The notes beneath the pieces were generated by a model, which was not told the origin of the DNA, did no database searches, and saw nothing but the letters and a program-made list of their open reading frames with translations. DNA of 64,000 nucleotides from contig CAVSSL010000011.1 of NCBI GenBank assembly GCA_963730585.1, positions 434,001 through 498,000 on the forward strand, written 5' to 3'. This DNA comes from Pedococcus_A sp963730585. Its GTDB lineage: Bacteria > Actinomycetota > Actinomycetes > Actinomycetales > Dermatophilaceae. The position numbers were made by a program, and so were the translations under genes. Positions 40,941 to 50,208 of this stretch are shown here, one piece after another; positions within the stretch are counted from its first letter, which is position 1; every line of letters starts with the position of its first letter.

Positions 40941-42578
40941 TCAGCGTGCGTGGCGTGTCAGAGCGCCGACGACCTGCTGGAGGCCGGCGTCGTGGTCGGT
41001 CAGGTGCAGGCGCAGCACGGGGCGGCCGATCTCGGCCAGCACCTGCGCGTCACCGGCAGCCTGGGCGGCGATGAACTCGCCGAAGGTGAAGTCGCGTCCG
41101 GGGACCGCGAGGTCCTGGTGCGGCTCCGCCGTGATCTGGAGGTAGACGCCGATGTCCGGTCCTCCCTTGTGGAACTGTCCCGTGGAGTGGAGGAACCGGG
41201 GCCCCCACCCGAAGGTCACCGGGCGCTCGACGAGCGCTGCCAGCTTCGGCCGCACCTCGGCGAGCGCGGCGTCGGCCAGCCGGTCGAGGTAGGCCATGAC
41301 CGCGACGTAGCCGTTGGGACCGAGCCGGCCCAGCAGCGCGTCGACGGCCTCGACCAGGGTCCGGGCGTCACCGAGCCACCCGTCACCCAGGGCGCGCACC
41401 TCGACGGCGCCGTCGGTGAAGGCCGCCGCCTGTGCGCTGCCGCCCTTGGCCTCGAGCAGGCCGCGGGCGGCCTTCTTGGCGCTCTCCACGTCGGGCTGGT
41501 CGAACGGGTTGATGCCGAGCAGGCGGCCCGCCACCGCGGTGGCGACCTCCCAGAGGAGGAGCTGGGCGCCCAGCGAACCGGTGACCTCGATGTCGGACCG
41601 GCTGGGCTGGATGAGCTCGTCGGGGCTGTCGGGGTCCTCGCCCTCACCCTTGAGGCGCAGGACGGTCACGTCACGCGGGGGCCACTCGACCTCCCACTCC
41701 TCTTCCTCCTGCACGACCACGGGCAGGATTCCGGTGCTGCGCTTGCCGGTGCTCTCGGCGACGAGCTGCTCCGCCCAGTCGGGCAGGCCCACGATGCCGG
41801 AACCGTCGTCGACGAGGACGAGCTTGTCGCGCAGGGGGTTGGTGCCCGCCATGGCTGCGCCGAGGCGCAGCGCCGGGTTGGCGTCGTCGTCGGTGGCCAG
41901 CACGTCGGAGACGGCCTCGGCGTCGTCGAGGAGCGCCTCGACGTCGGCACCGGCCAGTCCGGAGGGCACCAGGCCGAACGCGGTGAGGGCCGAGTAGCGC
42001 CCGCCGACGTTGGGGTCGGCGTTCACGACGCGGTAGCCGGCCTGGCGGGACTCCTGGTCGAGCGGGCTGCCCGGATCGGTCACCACGACGATGCGGGCGG
42101 TGGGGTCGATGCCGGCCTCGGTGAAGGCGGCCTGGAAGGCGCGCCGCTGCGAGTCGGTCTCGACGGTGGAGCCGGACTTGCTGGAGACCACCACGACCGT
42201 GCGCTCGAGGTCGACCATGGTCGAGCGGACCATGTCGGGGTGCGAGGAGTCGAGCACGACGAGGGGCACGCCGGCCGTCGCGCAGATGACCTCCGGGGCC
42301 AGCGACGACCCGCCCATGCCACAGAGCACGACCCGGTCGACGCCCTCGCCGCGGAAGTGCTCCCGCAGCGCCGCGATCTCGCCGACCAGGGGCCGGGAGC
42401 TGCGGGGGAGCCCGACCCAGGAGAGGCGGATCGACGCCTCCGACTCGGCGTCGGGACCCCAGAGCGTGGCGTCCTGGTCGAACAGCCGGCTGGCGAAGCG
42501 CTCCCCGACGAGCTCGGGCACCCGTACGGCGATCGCGTCGGCGGCGGGGCCGGACGCGACGACGCCGAGGGTGCTCAC
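40941..42578 (-). CDS. pgi: Glucose-6-phosphate isomerase
   Basis: 545 aa with the two SIS-type sugar isomerase domains. VVLCGMGGSSLAPEVI and VVSSKSGSTVET bind the phosphate; the C-terminal region holds GPRFLHSTGQFHKGG. This is the form found in actinobacterial pentose-phosphate operons, only distantly like E. coli Pgi. GTG 42578 overlaps the tal stop by four bases; an open frame to 43301 on the same strand is an artefact of GC-rich coding DNA. Confidence 0.9.
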   Translation of the reverse strand: MSTLGVVASGPAADAIAVRVPELVGERFASRLFDQDATLWGPDAESEASIRLSWVGLPRSSRPLVGEIAALREHFRGEGVDRVVLCGMGGSSLAPEVICATAGVPLVVLDSSHPDMVRSTMVDLERTVVVVSSKSGSTVETDSQRRAFQAAFTEAGIDPTARIVVVTDPGSPLDQESRQAGYRVVNADPNVGGRYSALTAFGLVPSGLAGADVEALLDDAEAVSDVLATDDDANPALRLGAAMAGTNPLRDKLVLVDDGSGIVGLPDWAEQLVAESTGKRSTGILPVVVQEEEEWEVEWPPRDVTVLRLKGEGEDPDSPDELIQPSRSDIEVTGSLGAQLLLWEVATAVAGRLLGINPFDQPDVESAKKAARGLLEAKGGSAQAAAFTDGAVEVRALGDGWLGDARTLVEAVDALLGRLGPNGYVAVMAYLDRLADAALAEVRPKLAALVERPVTFGWGPRFLHSTGQFHKGGPDIGVYLQITAEPHQDLAVPGRDFTFGEFIAAQAAGDAQVLAEIGRPVLRLHLTDHDAGLQQVVGALTRHAR

Positions 42579-43690
42579 GCGCTGAGCCTGTCGAGCTCGG
42601 ACCGCACGCCCTTGAGCAGCTCCTCCCACGACGCCTCGAACTTGTCCACGCCCTCCTTCTCGAGCTGGGCGGTGACGTCGGCGTAGGAGATGCCGAGCCG
42701 CTCGAGGGCGTCGAGGATCTCGGTCGCCTGCGCGTAGGAGCCGGTGACCGTGTCGCCGCGGACCTCGCCGTGGTCGATGACCGCGTCGAGGGTCTTCTCC
42801 GGCATCGTGTTGACGGTGTTCGGCGCGACCAGCTCGGTGACGTAGAGCGTGTCGGAGTACTCGGGGTTCTTGACGCCGGTGGAGGCCCAGAGGGGGCGCT
42901 GCACGTGGGCGCCGTCGTCGGCGAGGTTCTGCCAGCGCGGGGTGGAGAAGACCTCCTCGAACGCCTGGTAGGCCAGCTGGGCGTTGGCCACACCGGCTCG
43001 TCCGCGCAGGGAGAGGGCCTCCTCGGTGCCGATGGCCTCGAGGCGCTTGTCGACCTCGGAGTCGACGCGGGAGACGAAGAACGAGGCCACGGAGTCGATC
43101 TCGCCCAGGTCGCGGCCTGCCTCGCGAGCCTGCTCGAGGCCGGTGAGGAAGGCGTTCATGACACCGCGGTAGCGGTCGAGCGAGAAGATCAGGGTCACGT
43201 TGACGCTGATGCCCTCGGACAGCACCTGGGAGATGGCCGGCAGGCCCTCCACCGTGGCGGGGATCTTGATGAACACGTTGGGCCGGTCGACGGTGGCCCA
43301 CAGCGTGCGGGCCGCCTCGATGGTGGCCGCGGTGTCGTGGGCCAGGCGGGGGTCGACCTCGATCGAGACGCGGCCGTCCACGTGGTCGGTGGCGTCGTAG
43401 ACCGGGCGCATGATGTCGCAGGCGTTGCGGACGTCCTCGGTCGTCAGCACGAAGACCGTGTCGTCGACGGTCTTGCCCTCGGCGGCGAGCTTGGCGACCT
43501 GCTCGTCGTAGGCGTCGCCCTCGGAGAGGGCGAGCTGGAAGATCGAGGGGTTGGTCGTCACGCCGACGACGCCCTTGGTGTCGATGAGCTCCTGCAGGTT
43601 GCCGCTCTGGATGCGCTGGCGGGACAGGTCGTCGAGCCAGACGGAGACGCCGTTCTCGGCGAGGGCCTTCAGTGCGGGGTTGTCAGTCAT
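42575..43690 (-). CDS. tal: Transaldolase
   Basis: 371 aa TIM barrel. The Schiff-base Lys is in VFIKIPATVEG, and GVTTNPSIFQ near the N terminus and SRVDSEVDKRL are family motifs. It moves a three-carbon unit between sugar phosphates. ATG 43690 overlaps the tkt stop by four bases. Confidence 0.95.
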   Translation of the reverse strand: MTDNPALKALAENGVSVWLDDLSRQRIQSGNLQELIDTKGVVGVTTNPSIFQLALSEGDAYDEQVAKLAAEGKTVDDTVFVLTTEDVRNACDIMRPVYDATDHVDGRVSIEVDPRLAHDTAATIEAARTLWATVDRPNVFIKIPATVEGLPAISQVLSEGISVNVTLIFSLDRYRGVMNAFLTGLEQAREAGRDLGEIDSVASFFVSRVDSEVDKRLEAIGTEEALSLRGRAGVANAQLAYQAFEEVFSTPRWQNLADDGAHVQRPLWASTGVKNPEYSDTLYVTELVAPNTVNTMPEKTLDAVIDHGEVRGDTVTGSYAQATEILDALERLGISYADVTAQLEKEGVDKFEASWEELLKGVRSELDRLSA

Positions 43691-45852
43691 GCGTTTCCCT
43701 TCGCGGTCTTGATGGACCTCTTGGCGGCCGCGACGACCGCCTGGGTGGTGAAGCCGAACTCCTTGAACAGGGTGGCGAAGTCGGCGGAGGCGCCGTAGTG
43801 GTCGATGCCGATGACCTCACCGGCGTCGCCCACGACCTCGCGCCAGCCCTGCGGCACGCCGGCCTCCACGCTCACACGGGCGCGCACGGCGCGGGGCAGG
43901 ACCTTCTCGCGGTAGGCCGCGCTCTGCTCGTCGAACCACTCGCGGCACGGCATGGAGACCACACGGGTGCCAACACCCTGCTTCTCCAGCGTCTTCCGCG
44001 CCTCGACGGCAAGCTGCACCTCTGAGCCGGTGGCGATGAGGATGACGTCGGGGATGCCCGTCGACGCCTCGGCCATGATGTAGCCGCCCTTGGCGACGTT
44101 GGTGGCCTTCGCGTACTCCTTGCGGTCGTAGACCGGGACGGCCTGGCGGGTCAGGGCCAGGGCGGCCGGGCGGTCGCGCTTCCTGAGCAGCGCGCCCCAG
44201 GCGGCGGCGGTCTCGTTGGCGTCCGCGGGGCGGATGACGTCGAGGCCCGGGATCGCCCGCAGTGCCGCGAGGTGCTCGATGGGCTGGTGCGTCGGGCCGT
44301 CCTCACCGAGTCCGATCGAGTCGTGCGTCCACACGAACGTCACCGGCAGCTGCTGGATCGCGGCGAGACGGACCGCCGGGCGCATGTAGTCGGAGAAGAC
44401 CAGGAAGGTGCCGCCGTACGGCCGGGTCAGGCCCTCGAGGGCGATGCCGTTGAGGATCATGCCCATGCCGTGCTCGCGGACGCCGAAGTGCAGGGTGCGG
44501 CCGTAGGGCCCGCCCTTCCACTCGCGGGTCTGCTTGCGCGTCGGGATGAAGGACTCCTCGCCCTCCATGGTCGTGTTGTTCGACTCGGCGAGGTCGGCCG
44601 AGCCGCCCCACAGCTCGGGCATGACGCCGGCGATCGCGCCGAGCACCTTGCCGGAGGCGGCGCGGGTCGCCAGGCCCTTCTCGTTGTCGGCGGGGAAGAC
44701 CGGCAGCGCCTTGTCGAGCCCGGCGGGCAGCTCGCCGGCCACGAGGCGGTCGAGCAGCTCGGCGCGCTCGGCGTTGGCCTTGCGCCACGCGGCATACGTC
44801 TTGTCCCAGGCCTGGTGCGCGGCCTTGCCGCGCGCCTTGGCCTTGCGGGTGTGCGTGAGCACGGCGCGGTCGACCTCGAAGGACTTCTTCGGGTTGAAGC
44901 CGAGCAGCTCCTTGGTGGCCGCCACCTCGGCGTCGCCGAGCGCGGAGCCGTGCGACTTGCCGGTGTCCTGCTTGGTCGGGGCGGGCCAGGCGATGATCGT
45001 GTGCAGGACGACGAGGGTGGGGCGCTTCGAGCCCTTGGACTTCTCCAGGGCGGTCCAGAGGGCGTCGACGTTCTCGACGTAGGTCTCGCCGTTGCCGTCC
45101 TGGCGCCAGTCGACGTCGACGACGTCCCAGCCGTAGGCCTCGAACCGCTTGCCGACGTCCTCGGACAGCGAGATGTCGGTGTCGTCCTCGATGGAGATCT
45201 GGTTGGCGTCGTAGATGACGGTCAGGTTGCCGAGCTCCTGGTGGCCGGCGAGGGAGCAGGCCTCGTGCGAGACGCCCTCCATCATGTCCCCGTCGGAGGC
45301 GAGCACCCAGATGTGGTGGTCGAAGGGGCTCTCACCGGGCTTGGCGTCGGGGTCGAGCAGGCCGCGCTGGCGGCGCTGGGCGAAGGCCATGCCGACGGCC
45401 GAGGCCAGGCCCGAACCGAGCGGGCCGGTGGTGATCTCGACGCCGGGGGTGTGGTGCACCTCGGGGTGACCCGGGGTGATCGAGCCCCAGGTGCGCAGCG
45501 CCTTGAGGTCGTCGAGCTCGACGCCGTAGCCGGCGAGGAACAGCTGGATGTACTGCGTCAGGCTCGAGTGGCCGCAGGAGAGCACGAACCGGTCGCGGCC
45601 GAGCCAGTGGGGGTCGGCCGGGTCGTGGCGCATCACCTGCTGGTAGAGCAGGTAGGCCGCGGGGGCCAGGCTCATGGCCGTGCCCGGGTGGCCGTTCCCG
45701 ACCTTCTGCACTGCGTCCGCGGCGAGGACCCGCACCGTGTCGACGGCCCGGATGTCGACGTCGGACCACCCTGCCTTTCGTGCGACGGGCTCGGGCAGGG
45801 AGGCGTCACGCCCCCGGACAGCCGCAGTCTTGGCGGTGCGTGTGGTGGTCAC
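43687..45852 (-). CDS. tkt: Transketolase
   Basis: 721 aa. The thiamine diphosphate motif is ASDGDMMEGVSHEA with a matching NQISIEDDTDIS; the pyrimidine domain has THDSIGLGEDGPTHQPIEH, and GHPGTAMSLAP binds the cofactor near the N terminus. It is the first gene of the operon tkt-tal-pgi-zwf-opcA-pgl. GTG 45852 has AAGGAG ten bases upstream. It is divergent from ctaB. Confidence 0.97.
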   Translation of the reverse strand: MTTTRTAKTAAVRGRDASLPEPVARKAGWSDVDIRAVDTVRVLAADAVQKVGNGHPGTAMSLAPAAYLLYQQVMRHDPADPHWLGRDRFVLSCGHSSLTQYIQLFLAGYGVELDDLKALRTWGSITPGHPEVHHTPGVEITTGPLGSGLASAVGMAFAQRRQRGLLDPDAKPGESPFDHHIWVLASDGDMMEGVSHEACSLAGHQELGNLTVIYDANQISIEDDTDISLSEDVGKRFEAYGWDVVDVDWRQDGNGETYVENVDALWTALEKSKGSKRPTLVVLHTIIAWPAPTKQDTGKSHGSALGDAEVAATKELLGFNPKKSFEVDRAVLTHTRKAKARGKAAHQAWDKTYAAWRKANAERAELLDRLVAGELPAGLDKALPVFPADNEKGLATRAASGKVLGAIAGVMPELWGGSADLAESNNTTMEGEESFIPTRKQTREWKGGPYGRTLHFGVREHGMGMILNGIALEGLTRPYGGTFLVFSDYMRPAVRLAAIQQLPVTFVWTHDSIGLGEDGPTHQPIEHLAALRAIPGLDVIRPADANETAAAWGALLRKRDRPAALALTRQAVPVYDRKEYAKATNVAKGGYIMAEASTGIPDVILIATGSEVQLAVEARKTLEKQGVGTRVVSMPCREWFDEQSAAYREKVLPRAVRARVSVEAGVPQGWREVVGDAGEVIGIDHYGASADFATLFKEFGFTTQAVVAAAKRSIKTAKGNA

Positions 45853-46101
45853 GGGTACAGGTCTCCTTCAAAAGGGGCACTGGCAACAGCCCCTGAGCCT
45901 AGTGCCGGGGGTGACCTGCGTCGCACGCAGGACCAGCGACCGGTCAGTAGGCCGCCCGGCGCCGTGCGTGACCGCGCACCGACGCGCGCTGGACGACAGC
46001 GTTCGCACCACCGTCGCCCGGCAGGCGACCGCGGGGCACGGTTGGACGCGGGCTAGACTGGCCGGGATCCCTGGACCCCCGCACCACCCGCGAAGGACGC
46101 T

Positions 46102-47058
46102 GTGACCGCTCTCGATCCGTCTGCCCGGATCTCCGCGTCCCCGACCGCAGGGGTGAAGCGCGGGTGGAAGCGCACCGTCGGCGCCTACGTCGCCCTGACC
46201 AAGCCGCGCATCATCGAGCTGCTGCTCGTCACCACGGTGCCGGTGATGTTCCTCGCCGAGCGCGGCATCCCGTCACTCTGGCTCATCGTGGCCACCCTCG
46301 TCGGTGGCTCGCTCAGTGCCGGCGCGGCCAACACCTTCAACTGCGTCTACGACCGCGACATCGACGCCGAGATGCACCGCACCAGCAACCGCCCGATGGT
46401 CACCGGCGAGGTCACCCCTCGCAACGGGCTCATCTTCGGCGCGGTGCTCACCGTGGTCTCGACCCTCTGGTTCGCGTGGCAGGTCAACCTCATCTCGGCC
46501 GCGCTCTCGCTCGGCGCGATCGTCATGTATGCCGTGGGCTACACGATGATCCTCAAGCGCCGCACCGCGCAGAACATCGTCTGGGGCGGCGCCGCGGGGT
46601 GCATGCCCGTGCTCATCGGGTGGTCTGCCGTGACCGGCTCGGTCGGCTGGGCGGCCGTGATCCTCTTCCTCGTCATCTTCTTCTGGACGCCGCCGCACTA
46701 CTGGCCGCTGTCCATGCGGTTCAAGGACGACTACGCCGCGGCCCACGTGCCGATGCTGCCCGTCGTGGAGCGCTTCACCGTCGTGGCGAAGCAGATCGTG
46801 GCCTACTCGTGGGCCATGGTCGTCACGTCGCTGCTGCTCGTGCCGGTCGCGTCGATGGGGTGGATCTACCTCGTCACGGCGCTGGTCGCCGGAGGCCTGT
46901 TCATCACCGAGGCGCACCGCCTGCTGCGGGCCGCGAAGACGGGGGAGGGGCCGAAGGTGCTCCGCCCCATGCGGCTGTTCCACTTCTCGATCAGCTACGT
47001 CGCGATCCTCTTCCTCGGCGTCGCGGTCGACCCCCTGCTGCACCTGCCGCTTCGCTGA
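46102..47058 (+). CDS. ctaB: Protoheme IX farnesyltransferase
   Basis: 318 aa with about eight helices. The prenyl-diphosphate binding motif is NCVYDRDIDAEMHRT and the second Asp region is near RFKDDYAAAHVPMLP. It makes heme O for cytochrome oxidase; CtaA, encoded on the other strand next to it, makes heme A. GTG 46102 is used. TAGACT at 46054-46059 is a likely -10, giving a leader near 40 nt, but no clear -35 was found. The 249-base gap to tkt shows no RNA gene. Confidence 0.95.
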   Translation: MTALDPSARISASPTAGVKRGWKRTVGAYVALTKPRIIELLLVTTVPVMFLAERGIPSLWLIVATLVGGSLSAGAANTFNCVYDRDIDAEMHRTSNRPMVTGEVTPRNGLIFGAVLTVVSTLWFAWQVNLISAALSLGAIVMYAVGYTMILKRRTAQNIVWGGAAGCMPVLIGWSAVTGSVGWAAVILFLVIFFWTPPHYWPLSMRFKDDYAAAHVPMLPVVERFTVVAKQIVAYSWAMVVTSLLLVPVASMGWIYLVTALVAGGLFITEAHRLLRAAKTGEGPKVLRPMRLFHFSISYVAILFLGVAVDPLLHLPLR

Positions 47059-47069
47059 GGCGACGCCGC

Positions 47070-47228
47070 TCAGCGGTTGGCGCAGGCGACGGCCGTGCTG
47101 GTGGCGTAGGAGGCGCACTCCTGCCCGTGTGCCTGCTGGCTGCGGGCGTCCGCCCACACGAGCAGCCCGAGCAGCGCGGCCACCAGGGCCACCTTCACCC
47201 TCGTCCTGCGCGTCCAGTCCTTCGGCAC
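47070..47228 (-). CDS. Small exported or membrane peptide downstream of ctaA
   Basis: 52 aa, too short for most gene finders. GTG 47228 lies four bases after the ctaA stop, so it may be translated by coupling. The sequence has a basic N terminus (PKDWTRRTRVK), a hydrophobic segment (VALVAALLGLLVW) and a short outside tail with two Cys (QECAS and VACANR) that could form a disulfide. The pattern is that of a secretion signal or a single membrane anchor. No family is recognised. It could be a CtaA or oxidase accessory peptide; this is a guess from position only. Confidence 0.45.
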   Translation of the reverse strand: MPKDWTRRTRVKVALVAALLGLLVWADARSQQAHGQECASYATSTAVACANR

Positions 47229-47232
47229 GGCG

Positions 47233-48159
47233 TCAGTCCGCCTGCGAGGTCCGCAGGCGCACCACGCCGGCGGTGAGGGCGACCACCAGGAGCGAGGCCA
47301 GCAGCATGTGCGTCAGCACGAGCACCTCGGGAAGGTCGGTGAGGTACTGCACGTAGCCGACGACTCCCTGGGCCAGCGTCACCAGCAGCACCGTGCGCCA
47401 GGCGTCGGGCGCGCGCCGCGAGGTGGCGGAGAGCCGGGCGGCGACCCAGACGGCGACCACCAGGCCGATGAAGAGCATCACGGCGTCCGCGTGCAGCCAC
47501 GAGATGGTGCGCGGGTCGAAGCCGAAGCGGGCCGGCTCGTCGGCGTCGCCGGAGTGCGGTCCGGAACCGGTGACGACGGTGCCCAGCAGCAGCACGACGC
47601 TCGCGACCGCACAGGCGGCCCAGGCGAGCCGCTCCACCAGGGGGTGCACCGCGAGGGGGCGTGGACCGGCCGGCTCCTGCGCCCGGAAGACGATGAACGC
47701 CGAGGCCGCCACCAGCACCATCGAGACGAGGAAGTGGGCCGACACGGTGGCCGGGTGCAGCCCGGTGCGCACCGTGATGCCGCCCAGCACCGCCTGGGTC
47801 ACGACGCCGCCGAGCACGAGCCACGCGGGCACCATGAGGTCACGTCGGCGCCCTGCCCACTTCCACACGGCATACACGACGAGGATGGCGGCGAAGCCCA
47901 CCGCGCCGGTGAGGGTGCGGTTGCCGAACTCGATGTACTTGTGGATGCCCTCGGCCTGCTCGCGCACGGGGACGTAGCTGCCCGGCACGCACTCCGGCCA
48001 GGTGGGGCAGCCCAGGCCGCTGCCGGTCAGCCGCACCAGCCCGCCGGTGACCACGATCAGCACCTCGAGCACGAGGTTGGCCCAGAGGATGCGGGGGAGC
48101 CACGGGTGGGTGTTGACGCCACGGGTCGCCGGCGCGGTGGCGGGGGGTGCTGCGGTCAC
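47233..48159 (-). CDS. ctaA: Heme A synthase
   Basis: 308 aa with eight predicted helices. Heme-ligand His residues are visible in IHKYIEFGNRTLTG, VSAHFLVSM, WLHADAVM and LTHMLLAS. A Cys pair LGCPTWPEC lies in the first outside loop, as in other CtaA proteins. It oxidises heme O to heme A. GTG 48159 has TACCCT six bases upstream; the longer frame to 48315 lacks support. Confidence 0.93.
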   Translation of the reverse strand: MTAAPPATAPATRGVNTHPWLPRILWANLVLEVLIVVTGGLVRLTGSGLGCPTWPECVPGSYVPVREQAEGIHKYIEFGNRTLTGAVGFAAILVVYAVWKWAGRRRDLMVPAWLVLGGVVTQAVLGGITVRTGLHPATVSAHFLVSMVLVAASAFIVFRAQEPAGPRPLAVHPLVERLAWAACAVASVVLLLGTVVTGSGPHSGDADEPARFGFDPRTISWLHADAVMLFIGLVVAVWVAARLSATSRRAPDAWRTVLLVTLAQGVVGYVQYLTDLPEVLVLTHMLLASLLVVALTAGVVRLRTSQAD

Positions 48160-48165
48160 GACACG

Positions 48166-48171
48166 AGGGTA
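48166..48171 (-). promoter_or_regulatory. -10 box, leaderless start of ctaA
   Basis: On the minus strand TACCCT is followed by six bases and GTG 48159. Confidence 0.5.
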
Positions 48172-48242
48172 CGCAGCGGCTGCGGGGCGCCCGTGGCCGA
48201 CCCGGGAAGCGGCGCGGTGCAACCGGGCCGCGTTGCGCGGGT

Positions 48243-49007
48243 TCAGTCGCTCCAGCGGAAGAGCCTGGAGGCGAGCGCCGTGGCGACGGTGGCCCACACC
48301 GCCATCACCACCCATTCGCCCACCCGCGCCTGACCGTGCAGCAGGGCGGCACGCAGGCTGTCACCCAGGGCCGCCGACGGGAGCAGCTCGACCAGCGACG
48401 CGACCCCGGCGGGCAGCCGGTCGGTCGGCACCACCACCCCGCCGAGGGCGAGCAGGAGCACCCAGACGAGGTTGGCCAGGGCAAGCACTCCCTCGGCGCG
48501 CACCGTGCCGCCGAGCAGCAGGGCCAGGGCCACGAAGGCCCACGTGCCCAGGAGCGTGGAGACCAGCGCCAGCGGTATGCCGGGCAGGTGCGGCTCCCAG
48601 CCCAGCGCCAGGCCCAGGGCGCCGATGACGACGTACTGCAGGGCCACCACGGCGAGCACGGCGGCGGCCTTGCCCGCGAGCAGGCCGAGCCGGCCCAGGG
48701 GGCTGGTGCCGAGCAGGCGGAGCACGCCGTAGCGCCGGTCGAACCCCGTCGCGATGGCCACTCCGGTGAAGCCTGAGGAGATCACGCACAGGGCAAGGAC
48801 GCCCGGCACGACGAGGTCGACCCGCCGCCCCGCGCCGAGCGGTACGAACGAGGTGGCGACGAGGCCGACGAGCACCATGGCCGGCAGCACCAGGGCGACC
48901 AGCAGCTGCTCGCCGTTGCGCAGCATGGTGAGGGCCTCGAACCGGGCCTGGGCGAGGACCCGCCTGGCCGGCGGGGCGGCGCGGTCGGCGGTCGTCGCTG
49001 CGCTCAT
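48243..49007 (-). CDS. ABC-2 type exporter permease
   Basis: 254 aa with six predicted membrane helices of the ABC-2 permease type (LVVPGVLALCVISSGFTG and later helices). It partners with the ATPase encoded directly upstream, whose stop overlaps its ATG (49007/49004). The ABC pair next to ctaA and the suf operon matches the order Rv1456c-Rv1458c in Mycobacterium tuberculosis, where the pair is annotated as a drug-type exporter. The substrate is unknown; the position suggests a link to heme or iron metabolism. Confidence 0.85.
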   Translation of the reverse strand: MSAATTADRAAPPARRVLAQARFEALTMLRNGEQLLVALVLPAMVLVGLVATSFVPLGAGRRVDLVVPGVLALCVISSGFTGVAIATGFDRRYGVLRLLGTSPLGRLGLLAGKAAAVLAVVALQYVVIGALGLALGWEPHLPGIPLALVSTLLGTWAFVALALLLGGTVRAEGVLALANLVWVLLLALGGVVVPTDRLPAGVASLVELLPSAALGDSLRAALLHGQARVGEWVVMAVWATVATALASRLFRWSD

Positions 49008-49714
49008 CGCGGGCTCCTGCGGGTCAGCTCGAAGTAGACGTTCTCCAGCGACCGTCCGGCCGTGATCTCCTCACGGCTGCCCTCCGCCACGACGCGGCCG
49101 TCGGCGACGATGACGATCTCGTCGGCGATCCGCTCGGCCTCCTCGAAGGAGTGGGTGGTCAGCACGACCGCGGCACCGTCGTCAGCGACCGACCGCACGA
49201 GGTCCCACACGTCCAGCCTGGCGTGCGGGTCCAGGCCCGCGCTGGGCTCGTCGAGGAAGACGACGTCAGGCGCACCCACGAGGGCCGCGGCGAGCGCCAC
49301 ACGCTGGCGCTGGCCGCCGGAGAGGCGGCGCACCGCGGTGCCCGCGAACCGGTCGATGCCGAGCTGGGAGGCGAGGTCGTCGACGTCGCGTGGCGCGGCA
49401 TACATCTGGGCGAGGTGGTGCAGCAGCGCCACGGGGCGGGCGGCGTTGGGCAGACCGCCGTCCTGCAGCATCACGCCCACTCGCGCGCGGTGCTCGTCGG
49501 GCGCGTGCCACGGGTCGGTGCCGAGCACGCGCACGGTGCCCGAGTCGGGGCGGCGCAGCCCCTCGCAGCACTCGACCATCGTCGTCTTGCCTGCTCCGTT
49601 CGGGCCGAGCACGGCCGTCACCCGGCGGGGCTCGGCCTGCCAGGTCACGCCGTCGAGGGCGACCACGGACCCGAACTGCTTGCGGAGGTCGGTCACGACG
49701 ACGGCTGGGGACAC
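49004..49714 (-). CDS. ABC transporter ATP-binding protein (DrrA-like)
   Basis: 236 aa. Walker A is GPNGAGKTT, the signature LSGGQRQRVALAAAL and Walker B VVFLDEPSAGLDP. GTG 49714 has TAGACT six bases upstream and no ribosome binding site. It forms a two-gene exporter with the next permease gene. Confidence 0.9.
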   Translation of the reverse strand: MSPAVVVTDLRKQFGSVVALDGVTWQAEPRRVTAVLGPNGAGKTTMVECCEGLRRPDSGTVRVLGTDPWHAPDEHRARVGVMLQDGGLPNAARPVALLHHLAQMYAAPRDVDDLASQLGIDRFAGTAVRRLSGGQRQRVALAAALVGAPDVVFLDEPSAGLDPHARLDVWDLVRSVADDGAAVVLTTHSFEEAERIADEIVIVADGRVVAEGSREEITAGRSLENVYFELTRRSPR

Positions 49715-49720
49715 GCGGCG

Positions 49721-49726
49721 AGTCTA
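49721..49726 (-). promoter_or_regulatory. -10 box, leaderless start of the ABC exporter
   Basis: On the minus strand TAGACT is followed by six bases and GTG 49714. Confidence 0.6.
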
Positions 49727-49811
49727 GGTCCGCGACCGGCCGCGCCGGGCGGCGGGCCGAGCGCTCGGGCTGAGGCCTGGCGGTGCCTCAGGTCACCCCA
49801 CGCCTCACGGC

Positions 49812-49869
49812 TAAGGCGCTGTGCCCGTTCCAGGTGTGGGCAGTTTCCCCATGTGGGCCGCCACCTCAG
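49812..49869 (+). promoter_or_regulatory. Leader of microprotein 1, first copy of a duplicated control region
   Basis: TAAGGCG (49812-49818), then CCCCATGTGG (49847-49856), then ACCTCAG (49863-49869). The spacings 35 and 16 are matched in the second copy (50102, 50136, 50152). CGCCT/AGGCG flanks form an inverted repeat around 49801-49818. Confidence 0.55.
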
Positions 49870-49905
49870 GCGCGCAGTGTTGAGGCATCACCGAAGGAGC
49901 ACCCG

Positions 49906-50073
49906 ATGAACCTGACCGCCCACCCCCTCACCGTCGCCGCCGAGCTCAGCTGGAAGCGGGAGAGCCTGTCCGGCGCCTCGCTCCGCCCCCACCGCCGGCA
50001 CCGCCGGCTGCAGTGGCCGACCTGGCGCCCGAGCCGGCCGCGCCGCACCAGCGGCACGCTGCGCCCGGCCTGA
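49906..50073 (+). CDS. Basic microprotein 1 (55 aa), function unknown
   Basis: 55 aa. GAAGGAGC lies five bases before ATG 49906, one of the best ribosome binding sites in the window. The first half holds AAELSWKRESL; the second half is very rich in Arg with His and Trp (HRRHRRLQWPTWRP). It ends in RPA. It shares length, the AEL-aromatic-(K/R)RE motif, a basic second half, the RPA end and the control region with the next gene, so the two are tandem paralogues. A nucleic-acid or membrane-binding role would fit the charge; this is inference. Confidence 0.6.
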   Translation: MNLTAHPLTVAAELSWKRESLSGASLRPHRRHRRLQWPTWRPSRPRRTSGTLRPA

Positions 50074-50101
50074 CCTGGCCACCCGCTGCGCCTCCCTGAC
50101 C

Positions 50102-50158
50102 TAAGGCGCCTCCGGCCGCAGAGATAAGGCGACTGCCCCATGTGGCCACCCACCTCAG
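50102..50158 (+). promoter_or_regulatory. Leader of microprotein 2, second copy of the duplicated control region
   Basis: TAAGGCG (50102-50108 and again 50125-50131), CCCCATGTGG (50136-50145) and ACCTCAG (50152-50158). The last two are 16 bases apart, exactly as in the first copy. Confidence 0.55.
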
Positions 50159-50208
50159 ACGAGCAGGCTCGTATCGAGCCGACAACCACCACCACCAAGG
50201 AGCACACC

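Noticed and set aside
40941..43301. 786-codon version of pgi
   Set aside because: The added part is antisense-free but out of frame with tal, which covers it on the same strand; GTG 42578 with a four-base overlap fits the operon pattern.
45853..46101. RNA gene in the tkt-ctaB gap
   Set aside because: No tRNA arms, no conserved RNA motif and no strong hairpin; only a probable -10 box for ctaB is seen.
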